A stretch of DNA of 64,000 bases from Epiperipatus broadwayi (GCA_028023455.1 JAQFVV010006649.1:370001-434000); one strand, 5' to 3'; positions 1-12,841 are shown, counted from the stretch's first letter. Notes: generated by a model from the letters alone, not told the origin. Numbers and translations are program-made.

Positions 1-277
1 ATACTCAAGTACCATTTGTTTTATATAAAACAATGACTTTTGAGTTTTCATTTAAGATTTATTAATATCTTTATTTTCTCTTTTTAGTGCAGCAGTTATT
101 AGTTAATTCGATAAATTCTCCATCAACCAAATGGTAATATTGTATTTTAGCTAATTATTTATTTAAACAATTATTAATTGAAATATTAAATCATATATAA
201 TCTTGTTTGTAAATATATATTGGATTCAACCAAATTCCCTTTGTTTCCAATGTGTATTCTAGTAAATGATCAAGTTA

Positions 278-346
278 ACCCTGAGAATAAATTATTTGAT
301 AAGTCTTTGTTTACCCTGAGAATAAATTATTTGATAGGTCTTTGTG
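278..346. repeat. 35-bp tandem duplication
   Basis: A segment beginning ACCCTGAGAATAAATT occurs at 278 and again at 313. The period is 35 bp and the copies are nearly identical, which suggests a local slippage or duplication event. Confidence 0.85.
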
Positions 347-384
347 CTCTGTAGTCTCCAGATTTACTTCACACGTAGTTAGTT

Positions 385-835
385 TGGGGTATTCTATTAC
401 ATTTCATTTCTTATGGTTTTCTATTACATTTGATTTCATTTCTCATCATATGTAAATAGTGTATATTACATTTGTTGTCCACTGATTGGAATAATTTCAT
501 CTTTCTTCATTTGGATACTGCATTCTATTACATTTATCGCTACCAATTAAGGCGATCGGATGTTCTCTTACATTTGGTCTTGCAACATGCAGCTTGACTA
601 TTTGATTGGTGGTTGTGAGATATATTATTAGTACATGTGAGATTAATTAATTAATTGGTTTATGGTTATATACATTCTATTACATTTGCCACTCAACGTT
701 TAAGGCCAGGGCATCTTTTCATACGTAGATAGGCATACTAATACATATGTAGCTTATACATACTATTTCATTTGCTGCCCAACGATTGTCTCTCTTCAAA
801 CGTAAATAAAACATTCTATTACAATATATAACATT
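385..835. repeat. Diverged repeats of a CTATTACATTT motif
   Basis: The motif ATTCTATTACATTT or a close variant recurs about eight times (near 391, 418, 462, 519, 562, 674, 760 and 812). Several copies are followed by a second shared piece resembling TGCCCAACGATTG. Spacing is irregular (about 30-110 bp), so this looks like an old, decayed tandem repeat rather than an active one. Confidence 0.5.
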
Positions 836-2292
836 TGTGTTTGTATTCTCACTTATTATTTCATATAATAATTTTATTTTTTAACTTTTAAGCTTGTCAT
901 GATCTAAGTAAAATCCAAATATTTCACATAGTTAATTTATAGTCTGTTCAGCTAGTCGCTCATCACCATCATTTTTCAAATATTGTAGATTCAACCCTTT
1001 ATTTTCTAGAATTATCTAATATGGCTGTTTTTTACTTATGATTTTTGCCAATAAAATCTTTAATCAATAAAAATTCAATTTGTTTTAGTTAATCCTCTTT
1101 ATCTGTGGTGTATTGGAATATAATAAAACATTTTCTTTATTTCTCTCTTAGTGAACTATCTAATGACTAAGATAATTAAGATTTAATAAAGCAATAATAT
1201 TTTTCTTTGAGATATAAAACCTGTCTAAATCAGCTTTTTTTTTTTCAAATTAAAAAAAAAAAAAAAATCTAGTTGATTGTTAATTATTCTTTTTTTTTTT
1301 TTAATTTACAAGAATCTAGGGCAAGGTAAAATTACTTGTTTAATTATTTTATTTTTTTTGTTATCTAATATATAAACCTTTTAATATTATTTGTTTCTAT
1401 ACATTTAAATATTAGGTGAAAAAACTTGTAGCTTTGTGACTGATATTTATTTCTTAAATTTTTTAATATTTTACTCTCATCCTTTTTCTTTGGCAATAAA
1501 AAATATATATTTATAAATATATTTAGGACTATCAAAAAATTCTGAATTGCTTTATTTAAATATGTACACACATGCATAGAAATGAATTGAATTTATAATT
1601 TTGAGTTTGAAACCCCTATTGAAATTGTTTTTTTGTTTTTTTTAAAGTATGTATACATGCATAAAATACATACTTACTATTGAATTTTTTCCTACCATTT
1701 AGTTCAATAATAAAGATTACCAAAGATATAAATCATAAAATATTATTATGTATATATTTACAAATACATCAAGTAATAATAGTTAAAAATGAAATAAAAA
1801 TGTAGTGTTTAATAATATTCATATATATATATGTTTACAATAAATTAAAGTATGCATAAAGATAGATGAAACTCTTATCAGCAATAAAATACTGATTGTA
1901 TTCTATTAATACATGTTTACTTATATATGTTTCAATAAAACCTGTAGGCAGATACTATTAATTTAAGGTTTAAATGGGTGGAAAAAAAGTTCCAATATTA
2001 CTTTAATTAAAAATACAAGAAAATAGAAAAAAAAGCAATAAAAATAAAATAAAATTAAATGCTATTCAATAAATATTATATAGTGGATAATGGCTTACAA
2101 TTTTGTCTTTTTTAATTTTTAATTACTTTTACATTTTATTTTTCTGCTGTGTGTGTGTATGTCAGAACAGGAAATGCTCATATACTGGACAGGCAATTGA
2201 AAGAAAGAAAGCCACCTTGGCACAGTCAGATAGTGAACTAGAAAAAGACAACTTAGTGCAGTTGGACAGACACTGAAACAAAAAAGCCAGTT

Positions 2293-2304
2293 TGGCGCAG
2301 TCAG
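2293..2304 (+). other. Candidate primer-binding site of the 2.4-6.1 kb gypsy element
   Basis: TGGCGCAGTCAG lies about 110 bp before the first gag-like frame. TGGCGCAGTC is a known primer-binding-site form in insect gypsy/17.6-type elements. A related TTGGCACAGTCAG occurs about 75 bp upstream (near 2216), so the region may be duplicated. I found no 5' LTR matching the 3' side. Confidence 0.4.
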
Positions 2305-2389
2305 ACAATCAATGGAAAAAAAAAGCACTTACCTATGGGGCTTGAGCATGAAAGTACAGAGCATAAAATCAGTAATAGGCATTTAAGAA

Positions 2390-5300
2390 TTGATAGGGAT
2401 AAAGAATATGGCAACTGTTCGGATAGGCATAGGAGAATTTGATGGTAGCTACCTCTCTGAATGGCCAGTGTATACAACTCATATATCTAAATATTTTGTA
2501 GTCAATAAGGTGAAAGACGATGTCACTAAAATCACCATCCTGATGCTTTTCAGGAGTCCAAGATTGATTGTGGTTACAAATCGATTATGTCCAAGATTGA
2601 TTGTGGTTACAAATTGATTATGTGAACCTGATAACTTATGCCAAAGTTATTAAATGGCTAAATAATCATTTTAGTCTTGAATCATCAAAACATACAACCA
2701 GGCTACACTTATGTAACAGGTGACAAGTGAAGGGCGAAGGTTACAGAACCTATAATATGGCATTATGAGACTTGACTAGAAATTGCATATGATGATTATT
2801 TAGACTAGGTCTTAATGGACCAATTCCTATGGGGGGTGAATGACGTTAGACTCCATCAGCAACAACTGGTGGCCATCTTTAAGTTAACCCTATACAAATG
2901 CAGTCAAAAAGGGAATTATGAGTTAGTAATCAGTATTGCGAAAAAATTTCAAAAGTCAGATGCAGGTAGTGTAAACAAAAGTCAATCCTAAAAATGAGCA
3001 AGGAAGTAAAAAATTAAAACTCATATTGGGAGTGTTTCACTGCTGAAAGGCTGGTCACCTTGCACGTAAGTGCAGCAGCAAGAATGTGAGATATAATAAT
3101 TGTGGAAAGGTAGAATATCCTGCAAAAGTTGTCCAAACTAAAATTAAATCAAAAGTAAATAGGATTTCCTAAGAAACAAAATTAGAAAACCTGAAGTGCT
3201 CACTGAAATCCATAAGACAGGGATTAATAATTGTAAACAAATAATGCTAATAACAAAAATACGCAGAAAATAAGTTGAGATGAAAGCAGATAATGGAGCA
3301 AGGGTATCGATAATATCCCAAAGGGACTAGATTATGCTAAATGTGGAACTACAAAATAAACCGAAAATTAAAAATACAGGGGTACGGTCAAGAGATGCAG
3401 ACAGAAATCTTATTAACACAGAATGGTAAAAGATGTAATTACAAACCATCATCACAATAATACTGCTGATTGATAGGAATAATTTGCTCCATTAGGAATT
3501 AAAATATATATGCTGAACAAAATAGAAGTAGAAAAATAATTAGACAATAAATTTCCCAAACTATTCACAGCAAAATTAAACACAAAACTTGTTGAGATCA
3601 GCTGTCATGAACGAATAAAACTCATTCGGTTCAAACTGAGAAAAAATTTGTTTGCTCAAAGACACAGAGTTGAAGAATCTCTACATGAACTAGTGGAGAA
3701 AAAGATACTAGGCAAGTATGGGCAACAAAATCCCGTATCCTATGCCAAATTTTAAATTTTAGCCTGTTTAAAGGGGGCTAATCATTTTGCAAAAGATCGC
3801 AAGTGTTAAAGAATTGCAACCATTTGACCATTATGCATAAGGGGTTGTGCAAGTACAGCAGAGTATTTTTTGGAGTAACCATAGTCTCTACTATCTTCCA
3901 AGCCAAATTGGACTCAGTATTGCGTAACTGGAGGAGGTTGTACTGTTTTTCAATATCTTAATAATAACAGATTCGAGGAGTTCACTGAAAGAGAAGTTAA
4001 ATAAGGCATGAAAGATTAGAAAAATGTACAAAAAATGCAGTTGTGATGCGATGGAAATAAAGTTTTCTAGGATACATCATCTTGAACAGGGTAATCCAAC
4101 AGACCCTGAAAAAATCATGGCCATAATGAATTCACAAACCCCAAAAAATGTAAAACAACTCCAAGCATTCTGAGATTTAATCAACTTTTTTTCAAAATTT
4201 TATTTAAAATAAGGCAAATGTAGCAAACCCCTATATGAGCTTCTAAAAAAAAGAATCAAAAATGGACCTGGGAGAAGCCACCAGAGGGCACTTTCCAGAA
4301 GTTTGAAGGCACTTTTCGGATTGATTATTAGTACATTATGATCAGAACCTCGATCTAACTAATGCATCTGAGTATGGAATTGGGGTAGTTCTTAGTCACT
4401 CGTCAGAAGGAAATGTCCCATAGCATTTATGTCCGGAACACCAATAATGGCTGAAAGGAACTAGTCAATGACAGAGACTAATCATTGCTGCAATGCAGAA
4501 AATTGCCAGTATATATATGGAAAGAAAATCCAAATCATCATGGATCATCACCCTCTCCTAAGTATTTCAGCCAATAAACAAGCTGCTTCAGTCCATGTGA
4601 GCCTATGAATAATTTGTTGGTATAATTTACTGTTAGCTTATGATTACGAGTTATACTATAGGAAGGGCACTCAAATTGGACACCACAGAAAAAATGTGGG
4701 AAAATTTTTTTTGAACTAATTGAAGCCAGAGTCAGTTAATAGTAAAACAGTAGCCAATTGGACTTGGGAGAACACAGAATACAAAATGCTGATTGGTGAA
4801 TTAGAAATGGATGGTCCAATAGATGCCCACCCTATCAAACCAATTACTATGGACTGCTCGCCAATAACTGTTAATGTTAAATGGATATATTACAAATGGC
4901 AACTGAGTTTTGATTTCACCATAGGTTTTGAAAAAGTATTTAAAATAATTTACCAAGGAGATCCTGGTGTAGTGAAGGCAAAAGCTCTTGCTCATAGCTA
5001 TGTGTATTGGCCAGATATGTGCAACAATACAAAAATATATAAAAATGTAATGACTTTGTCAGTCTACTGCAAAGTCGCCCCAGAAAAAGTATTCACCATG
5101 GGCTAAAGAAAATAGACTGGAACCATGTTTATATTGACCATTGTGGTCTGATAGATGGCAGTGTTACATTTGTATTAGTAGATGCTGCCTCAAAGTAAGC
5201 AGAATATGAACTTGTAAAAAATACAAGTGCAAAAGAAACAATATGCACTCTTAAAGAAATCTTTACATATCCTTTCCGATAATGAACCTGGTTCACTTCA

Positions 5301-6085
5301 GAAGACTAAAAGTTTTTAATATAGAGTGGGGAGTATGATGTATTAATATTACCGTATTACACCAAATCAAGTGGAATGGCAGAAACAATTGAAGTTAACT
5401 CTAAATAGGCTAAGCTACCCAAGCACCAAAGAAACTCAATGTAGTGATGCTACAACAATAGACATGTTATCCACAGCCACTGGCAAATCTCTGACAGAAA
5501 TATTGATGGAAATGAAATTGAGAAATGAACTATCCATTTTCCTGGCAAAGAAGGAACAACCAACAAAAAATCCAGTAAATATTTACGCTACTGGAGAAAA
5601 GATGTGGATAAGAGATAACCTAAAGAAAGTGTGGATCGAGGGCCAACCAAATAAAGAAATCTCGAACCACATCATAGAAGTGCAAATTTCTACCGGAATT
5701 ATCTGCAGACGCCATGTAAATCACATTAGAAAAAACTGGGCTGAAACAAATGTAGACCTTGATGTTGAAAGTTGGAAAAAACCCAAAATTGATTAAAGCA
5801 TTCAACAAGATTGGGCAGAGACTCGTACCACTAATACTGAACTAGAGAAAGAACCCGATACAATGGACCCACAACCAAGTGTTACAGAATATCCAAGTAC
5901 CAAAAAACTTGGACGTCAACACCAACACCCCAGCTTATCTAAAAGTCTATATTTGCTACTCCAAAGAAAATTTAAATAAACAGCAGAATTCCTCAGGAGT
6001 AAAAGGGGAAAGTGCAGGAAGTGTTAATATGTTAAAGAAGACAAATAAAGATAGAAATAGAAAACAGATTGTGCAAGCAAAATGA
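2390..6085 (+). pseudogene. Degenerate Ty3/gypsy retrotransposon (gag-pol remnant)
   Basis: Pieces of a gypsy gag-pol lie in the correct order but are broken by many stops and frameshifts. Gag begins near 2405 with the fold-defining text GEFDGSYLSEWPVY, followed near 2818 by a QFLWGVND piece typical of late Gag. A zinc knuckle (CFHC, then KAGHLARKC) sits at 3033-3072 with an in-frame stop inside it. The protease motif is DNGARVSIIS near 3289. RT text lies at about 3540-4330, RNase H (SASEYGIGVVLS) near 4363-4400, and integrase at about 4720-5800. The integrase tail is in two open blocks (4720-5106 and 5371-5796); the second ends with a GIICRRHVNHIRKNW segment that matches gypsy integrase C-termini. 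Every enzyme core is interrupted, so the copy is dead. It belongs to a different gypsy lineage from the two elements further right. Confidence 0.85.
2557..2622. repeat. 33-bp tandem duplication in gag remnant
   Basis: TCCAAGATTGATTGTGG and its continuation occur at 2557 and 2590, period 33 bp, one mismatch in the part compared. The unit is a multiple of three and duplicates an in-frame peptide in the degenerate gag. Confidence 0.85.
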
Positions 6086-6107
6086 ACTAACCAATAATAG
6101 AACAGAA

Positions 6108-6320
6108 TTTTTTTTTAGGATTGCATATGTTCTATAAATACCTGGTAGCTATTTATTCTGCATCTTGTATCCAGAAGCTGAAATGGATTTCAACACAATA
6201 GAATCCCTGCTGCAGGTGAAAGAAAGGGATTTAGGTATGAAAAATGCCGTCCTCTAGTCTATATTATAATTTCTGTATGCCTTATAGCTCAATTTGTAAA
6301 TAATGATTACTATACTAATA
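6108..6320 (+). promoter_or_regulatory. Possible 3' LTR promoter of the degenerate gypsy element
   Basis: Just after the last integrase-side frame there is a T-run and then a TATA-like CTATAAATAC near 6133, followed by a GC-richer stretch (CATCTTGTATCCAGAAGCTG). Position after pol suggests the U3/R part of a decayed 3' LTR. No matching 5' copy was found, so the assignment rests on position and the TATA-like sequence only. Confidence 0.3.
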
Positions 6321-7865
6321 TAATGTATTTATTTGTAATATAATGTATTATAATTATGTGTAACTAATTGCCATATGTATCTCAATATATAAAAATACTA
6401 TCATTTCCAGTTCTATAAATTGATGTTTATTATTATTATTAAATAAATAATCAAACATACTCATTTCCTCATTTTTAGTGTGCTAGTTAAATCAATACAT
6501 AGCAATTACTATACAACAGATGTACTATATTTTTCAATATATATATAACACACTTGCTTTTTTTTTGTAGGTACTATTTGAAGAAATCTAAATATACCTT
6601 GAAAATTTACAAGTGACATTTTTTCTCTCTCCCTTACTTCTCTTTTTCTCAAAACCAAATAAGAAATTGAAAGGACAAATAATACTAAAACTTAGAAATA
6701 AACCTGATAAAAAGTAATAAATGGTTTTAGATTACGCACTGAATTTGTAATTTATATAACATTATGATAAATCACTTGTCCAAATATAAAGCATCTTAAA
6801 TTTAATGTTTGGTTATTGCACTGTTGTTTCACAATGTCGAAGCAACATTTAAAGAATCAATTAAACATAAAATGTAATATAGATGCCCAAGTATATCATG
6901 TATAATTTTTTTTCTGCTTCATAATTTATTTTATAAATAATTTTATTATTATTTATTCTTTTTAATATTTTAATCTTCATATCTTTGCAATTTTTGTATT
7001 TTTCTCTAAATTTTTATAATTCAAAAATTTATAACCTTTTTTACATCCTTTTTCTATTTAAAGTTTTTGTTTCATGGTTATATTCCAATAAAATATTTAC
7101 AAAACCTTTTTAAAATTCCATCATAAAAACTCCACAAAAGAATCTATCCATATTGCAAATCTGTCCATTATCGTTTCTATTCTAAAACTTTTATCACTGT
7201 TTACTATCAGCCAATAATTAATTTGTAACTCTTTACTTTCATCTATAATTATTGCTTTAAATTTAAAAATATTTCTTTTCATTTTAAACTTTTTACCAAT
7301 CTTATTATACCTGACTTACCTTTTCTTGTACTCATTCTCAGTATAATACAATATTAGAAACATGAACTATGCTGTATTTAACTATGACTTGAATATATGC
7401 TATGCAAAGAAAAATGTAAACAAACAAAATTGTTAATAAATAAATAGAAAAAACATTAAAATTCTTAAATTTGATGATGTTCAGCAATTATTTTTTCTAC
7501 TCTGATTGCTATATACATTTATTAATAAAATTTATTTGGCTTATGCTGAAAGCACATACATTTTATTCCTCATTTATAATTCTTTCCCAATGTGATATGC
7601 TATGCTAAAAATTTTACAAAATTTTAGAACACTAAATGTTGAAACAGTTTTTAAAACATCAAAACATCCTAATTTCTTGATAAGAAGATTACTACTATTA
7701 TGTTTCAATAAGAAAAAAAAAATTATTGGAAAAAATAATATTGCCTAGAGCATACTTTATTTTAAAAGTAAAAATGTTAATTTTTCTTTATTCTTATTGC
7801 ATTAGTGAATGCAGAACTCAACACTCAGTGAAATATATGTAAATGTGCCTCCTAAAATTTATTAT
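6321..7865. other. AT-rich non-coding stretch
   Basis: No supported feature. A short TTA microsatellite lies near 6428-6440, and the rest is low-complexity AT-rich DNA with homopolymer runs. Confidence 0.6.
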
Positions 7866-8024
7866 TAGATTAAATCGCAGCTGAAGAGAAGTAACAAAAT
7901 AAGACTGAGTGCCTTCAAGAATTAAATATGATAGTATTGTAACTGGAAAGCGCTCAGCCTTATTTTATTACTTTAACTAGAAAGAAAAAATCTTCAGCTG
8001 AATATTAGCTCACAATTTAATCTA
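7866..8024. repeat. Imperfect fold-back repeat (MITE-like)
   Basis: Three blocks pair across the segment. TAGATTAAAT (7866) pairs with ATTTAATCTA (8015). CAGCTGAAGA (7878) pairs with TCTTCAGCTG (7991). A 23-bp block at 7890-7912 pairs with 7950-7972 with three mismatches. The loop is about 37 bp. A size near 160 bp and nested arms suit a small non-autonomous fold-back element; no clear flanking duplication was identified. Confidence 0.6.
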
Positions 8025-9139
8025 TTGCAATCATTGAAGTGAAGTATAAACCTTACATCCTTAAATTTATTATTAATAATGATATTTTTAAAATTTTGTT
8101 TATGCTATAATCTTGATTTATATTCCTATTATATATTGTAACCTTTAAATAAATGAGAGGGTTGATGGGGGGGGGGTAAAGTGAAGGAAAGAAGGATGAA
8201 AGAGAGAAAGAAATGATGAAAAGAATAGACTGAAATGATATTAAGATTGTCCTATTCTATTAGAGTAATCTATTAGAGATTAAAGATGAAACTAAGATGC
8301 TGAGAGAAAGAGATTAAATGGTGAAGATATGAGAGACAAAAGAAGATAAAATGAGATGAGAGTGAACTAATTTATTAGAGACTCCTAATGACTGGGCTCA
8401 GTCGGGTTACAATAAATTTAAGAAAGACTGATGATCCAGAGATGTATAATCGGATAGAGACCAAATCCAATACCAATGCAAATATAACTATTATAGCATA
8501 TTAATAATCTACCACTAAACAATACAAAAGATAATTTAAATCATTAGTTAATAGTTATTAGAACTGGCCTACCATCAGATCATACACTCTGAATAAAAAT
8601 AAATGATACTTTGTTTGGAAGGATTATCTCACTATATTATAACTAACAAGGCAACAAGAGTAAACAATCTCAGGGGTTTTAAAACTCAACTCTTGTGCAA
8701 AATAAAAGTTTAAGTTGCATAATAAATAATTGCTAAGATGAATAAATGAGTGATATCTTGGCCGACCATAAAATAACTATCTTATGTTCAATCATGGAGT
8801 AATAAACAACAAATATTAATCCAAAGATTTGATGAATCAGTCTAAATTTAAATTAATAATGGCCTATTACCCAAGACATCACTCAAGCAAGGAAAAAATA
8901 AGGGTACTTTTTATGCCTTTCTCCATACAGACAACCAACTTAAGGACCTTAAACGCAGATGAATTATAATTCTTTAAACATATAAGATGATGATAGATAA
9001 TATGCAGCCAATGTAAGAATAAATACTCTTCTGAAGCACTAATTAATATTCTTTATCTCATTGCATAATCTTCAGTCTGAGAAGATATAATGATAACTTA
9101 AAAATCAACTTTTAAGTGAGCATTCAATTAAGTATCTGA
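8025..9139. other. Non-coding stretch with purine-rich segment
   Basis: A run of ten G at 8167-8176 leads into a purine-rich stretch to about 8350. No coding region or recognised RNA seen. Confidence 0.55.
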
Positions 9140-10097
9140 TATAATAAAAATGCAACAGCAACAATTAGATTACATAATGATACTGGGAAAGTCAACATTG
9201 AGAAAGGTGTAAGACAAGGTGACTCCATATCTCCAAAACTTTTTACAGCAGTGCTGCAAGAAGTATTTTGTGGATTAAAATGGGAAACTAAAGGAGTGAA
9301 AGTAAATGGAGATTATTTAAGTCATTTAGATTTCGCAGATGATGTAGTTGTTTTTGCAAATAATGCTTCCGAGCTGCAGGAAATGTTGCAGGAGTTATCA
9401 GATAAAAGTAGGAAAGTAGGACTAAAGATAAATGTTAAAAAGACTAAAGTAATGTTTAATCGATTTGCTCAAAATATGAAAATAAAGATTGATTATGATG
9501 AATTAGAAGAAGTTAAGAGTTACAAATACCTTGGTCAGATTATTAATACAGATGGAAACATAATAGAGGAAATTAATCATAGAATTAAACTTGGTTGGAG
9601 TGCTTTTGGTAGAAATAACTTGATATTAAAAGGAAATATACCTATGTGTTTGAAAAGAAAGGTTTTTAACAAATGTGTTTTACCAGTTCTTACTTATGGA
9701 TCTGAGACTTGGACACTTAATAGAAGATCAATACAGAGACTTCAGACCACTCAAAGAAGTATGGAGAGATGTATGTTGGGAGTAACAAGAAGAGATCGAA
9801 AACGCAATGTATGGGTAAGAGAACAAACAGGTGTTACTGACCTCATTGAAAAAAATTAAAAGATTGAAGTGGAGTTGGGCTGGACATATTGCTAGAAGAG
9901 ATGATAATAGATGGACAATTGAAATTTTAAACTGGATTCCAAGAGATTGTAAAAGACCCAGAAGGAGACCACATGTAAGATGGATGGATGAAATAAGAAA
10001 ATGTGTAGGGGTGATGTGGAGAAGAGAAGCTAAAGATCGGAGAAGATGGATTAAACTTGGAGAGACCTTCATCCTGCAGTGGATTGATAATGGTTGA
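9140..10097 (+). pseudogene. 3' fragment of an RTE-type LINE (reverse transcriptase and C-terminal region)
   Basis: The open frame runs from about 9140 and joins the RT domain at GVRQGDSISPKLF (about 9208). The catalytic box is FADD, in the context HLDFADDVVVFA near 9327. Next come the RT thumb and the C-terminal region typical of RTE/BovB-like endonuclease-RT proteins: YKYLGQIINTDG, LTYGSETWTL, and then WAGHIARRDDNRW and RRPHVRWMDEI in a second frame. The frame changes within an A-run at about 9849-9855, so the last part (to 10097) is out of frame with the first. The endonuclease and early RT are missing, as expected for a 5'-truncated LINE. The (GAT)n-type tail follows directly. Confidence 0.88.
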
Positions 10098-10120
10098 TAA
10101 TGATGATGATGATGATAATG
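10090..10120 (+). repeat. GAT-repeat tail of the RTE LINE
   Basis: A TGATAA/TGATGA microsatellite starts at the stop of the LINE reading frame. RTE elements typically end in short simple repeats rather than long poly-A, so this marks the LINE 3' end. Confidence 0.75.
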
Positions 10121-10320
10121 TAATTATCTGTTACTGTGATTCAATCATATTAGCATGGTTTTATATAATTTAAACCAATATAAAAATATATTTTTTATAC
10201 TTTATGATATTTTTATGAACTTTTGAACTCAAGACAATAATATTTTTCATATAAAAGTAAAACAAACATAAACAAAACTTTTTAAAATAATAATAATATG
10301 GTTTATTAATAACAATATAA

Positions 10321-10328
10321 AGAAAATA
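10321..10328. repeat. 8-bp target-site duplication, left copy (AGAAAATA)
   Basis: AGAAAATA lies immediately outside the left terminal inverted repeat and is repeated exactly at 12095-12102, immediately outside the right one. Confidence 0.85.
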
Positions 10329-10652
10329 GGTAAAAGCCTGAAATCCAGGCAAAGCCGCTTGGAGCGTTGATGCTAGACAAAATCAATGAAATTAACGTTA
10401 CCGGGCCACAACTTTTTGTTTTTTATAATACGTGATTTTTTTTTTTATCGATTAAACGAATTTTGATTTTATTCATTACATGATTTCTTTATTATTTAAC
10501 AAAATGTTATAATAATTTTTGTTGTTGTTGTTTTTTTTTTTTGTAACCTCACATTTTTTTTTATTCCAATAAATTTTGCTAATTTAATTTTGTGTACCTT
10601 TTATTTTGATGATTTTAAAACTTTGGACCGTTTCACGATGTCCAAAAATTTG

Positions 10653-11385
10653 TTTTAATCCCGCTGCCGAAAAAATAGAATACAATTATTTGCGACTTGT
10701 TTAGACTTTATTCTACCTTTTCTTTTTTTTTTTTGCTTGACTAAATTCTTTTTATTCTTATTATGAAATCGAAAGTAACTTTCGTGTTGTTGGGGGTTAA
10801 AAAATTGTTTTGAAAAATCCACCCTCATCGCATCAAGAATTTTAACAAAAAGTCGAGACCTTTTTTTTTTGGTTTTTTAAAAAAAAAAAAACCTTTTTTT
10901 GTTTCACTTTTGACTTTTGTTTATATTTCGTTCTACAATAATAACAGCTTACTTTTTGGGGTCTTTCTGTACTGTTATTATTAAAAACTACACCGAAAGA
11001 GTCATTTATTTAAAAGTCCGACCTTGTTTGAAATAGAATGCAATTATTTGGTAATTGTTTCCAATTTTTTCGACCTTTTTTTTTTTTTTTTTGGTTGACA
11101 AAATTGTTTTTATCTTCTTATTAAATCAAAAGTAAGTTTTGTGTTTTTTTGGGAATAAAAAATGGTTTTCAAACTCCAATACTTGGAAAAGTAATTGGAA
11201 CAAAAAGTCCATAATTTCTGTTGATTTTCAACAACTTTTTTTTCTCAACCCTTTTGACTTTTTTTTTTTTTTCTTTTGAATTATCTTTTTTTTTTTTTTT
11301 GCCTTCTAAAATAAACTGCTTTGGGGATGGGGGGGTTGGGGTTCCTACTTTGATAGTATTAAGAAAAAGGAGTCATTTCTTTTAA
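10653..11385. repeat. Two diverged ~360-bp tandem units inside the TIR element
   Basis: Landmarks recur in the same order: AATAGAATACAATTATTTG at 10674 versus AATAGAATGCAATTATTTG at 11032; a T-run followed by TTGACAAA- or TTGACTAAA-like text; an AAAAGTC block; and an AGAGTCATTT block at about 10999 versus 11369. The period is 358-370 bp and the copies are considerably diverged. Confidence 0.6.
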
Positions 11386-11963
11386 TCCTGCTAAAAAAAG
11401 AAAAACATCATCCAAATACTTGTCAATTTCTAATGAAATCAAAAAAAAAAGTACACAAACTTTGAATATTTTGAACCGATTTATTATTTTATTGCTGTAA
11501 TATTCAAACAATGTGGTATTTGTGAGGACATTATGTGCCGGAAAAAAGGACACAGTCTCCCTCACCTTTCTGTACTCGGCATTTGTGAAAAGTGTACAAA
11601 TTGCACGTACTCCTCAGACATGTTATTGATCTCGTCTAGTTTCCCCGCAGAAACGTGACTTAGCGCGTGAGCTTTTGTCAAAGCGTGTTGGAACGTACCC
11701 TTTGCCAATTTTTTACATATTAACATTTTTTTAGGGAAGGGTGGGGAGCGTATGACAATTATTAATGATTAACAACATTATTTAAATAGAAATGACATTC
11801 TATTATGGAGATTTGCAAAAATGCTACCGCCTTGATATTTAAACAACCACAAGTGATACGGTAATCAGCTATGAATAGAACTAATACACGTAAATAGTTT
11901 CGAAGCACAAAACAGGCCGTAATATTTTTGTGCAATCTCATGTAAAGCGGCCTAGCGATGGAT

Positions 11964-11989
11964 TAATACAATATGTAAATGTTGTATTA
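11964..11989. repeat. Small hairpin near the right end of the TIR element
   Basis: TAATACAATATG and its near reverse complement ATGTTGTATTA flank a few bases. It lies just inside a GC-rich patch (GGCCGGTGGCGGTGGCGGC) that stands out against the AT-rich surroundings. Subterminal hairpins are common in non-autonomous DNA transposons. Confidence 0.5.
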
Positions 11990-12094
11990 GCCTGTAAGGC
12001 CGGTGGCGGTGGCGGCAGCCAAAACGGCATTTTTATGTGTTTTGACACGTAAACAGTGCCCCAAGCAGCTTTGCCCGGATTTCAGGCTTTTACT

Positions 12095-12102
12095 AGAAAA
12101 TA
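12095..12102. repeat. 8-bp target-site duplication, right copy (AGAAAATA)
   Basis: Exact copy of 10321-10328, directly after the right TIR. Confidence 0.85.
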
Positions 12103-12841
12103 TTTACAAACAAAATTACTAGAATAAACTTTGCCAAGATAGCGCTGGAATTTTTTTTTAAAACATTTTGACTCTCAAACTTTATTTTTGGTTTACAAAA
12201 TTATAACAATTTATCTCGCTAAGTTACTGAGTATTCCTCTTTAACTCTTTTAAAACTTTGTTTTGACAAACAACAACAACAAAAAAATACATACAAGAGC
12301 AAGCAGAGGCTATTTGATATTAAATTCTAATTTCTTTTAATAATTAGAGATTCCAAATCTTTAAACCTCAATTACAATGGTCTAAGTTTAACAAGCATAA
12401 TTTTTTTTTTATTGGCATATTTAATAATACTGTAGTGTCATTTGACAATCAGAATAACACTAATGTGTTTATATTAATCACTCTAAGCTAAGTAAAACGC
12501 TGAGCTAGAATTAGTATACACAGCATATATTTTTAAAAATTATCACTAGTTGCACCAACTCTGTTAATATTATAGCTAGTGATGCATTTAAATAAGACTA
12601 AGCTAATTTCAAAATAAATTAGATGCATGGGGCATTCACTCATCAGAGATCACACATAAAATTATTAGACTAAATGTTTTTTTTTTTTAATTAAACTTTA
12701 AAAGACTTACATATCCAGTGGCCAAAACTCTGGATGTACATATTCAACTTAGTATGTGTGAATTGCCACTTATATCATATGCATAATTTACATACTTAAA
12801 AATAAAGATAAATTATTGAATAAAGATAAATGGTATTAATA
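12103..12841. other. AT-rich non-coding stretch between two mobile elements
   Basis: No supported feature. A short local repeat of AAAGATAAAT precedes the left LTR. Confidence 0.6.

Larger units (their letters stand above)
1..2138. other. AT-rich non-coding stretch
   Basis: No convincing coding region on either strand. The stretch is strongly AT-rich with poly-A and poly-T runs near 1230-1300, and holds the two repeat signals listed separately (278-346 and 385-835). Short open frames here are low-complexity and match no family I recognise. Confidence 0.7.
10329..12094. mobile_element. 1.77-kb TIR DNA transposon, non-autonomous, 8-bp TSD
   Basis: The ends are 34-bp terminal inverted repeats (10329-10362 and 12061-12094) matching at 31 of 34 positions, starting GGTAAAAGCC on the left and AGTAAAAGCC as the reverse complement of the right. 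Perfect 8-bp duplications flank them. An 8-bp duplication is the hallmark of the hAT superfamily and also occurs with P-type elements; the TIR sequence does not settle which. I see no transposase: the interior is poly-T-rich with diverged internal tandem units of about 360 bp, plus a GC-rich patch near 12000-12020. It therefore appears to be a non-autonomous passenger mobilised by a transposase encoded elsewhere. Confidence 0.85.
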
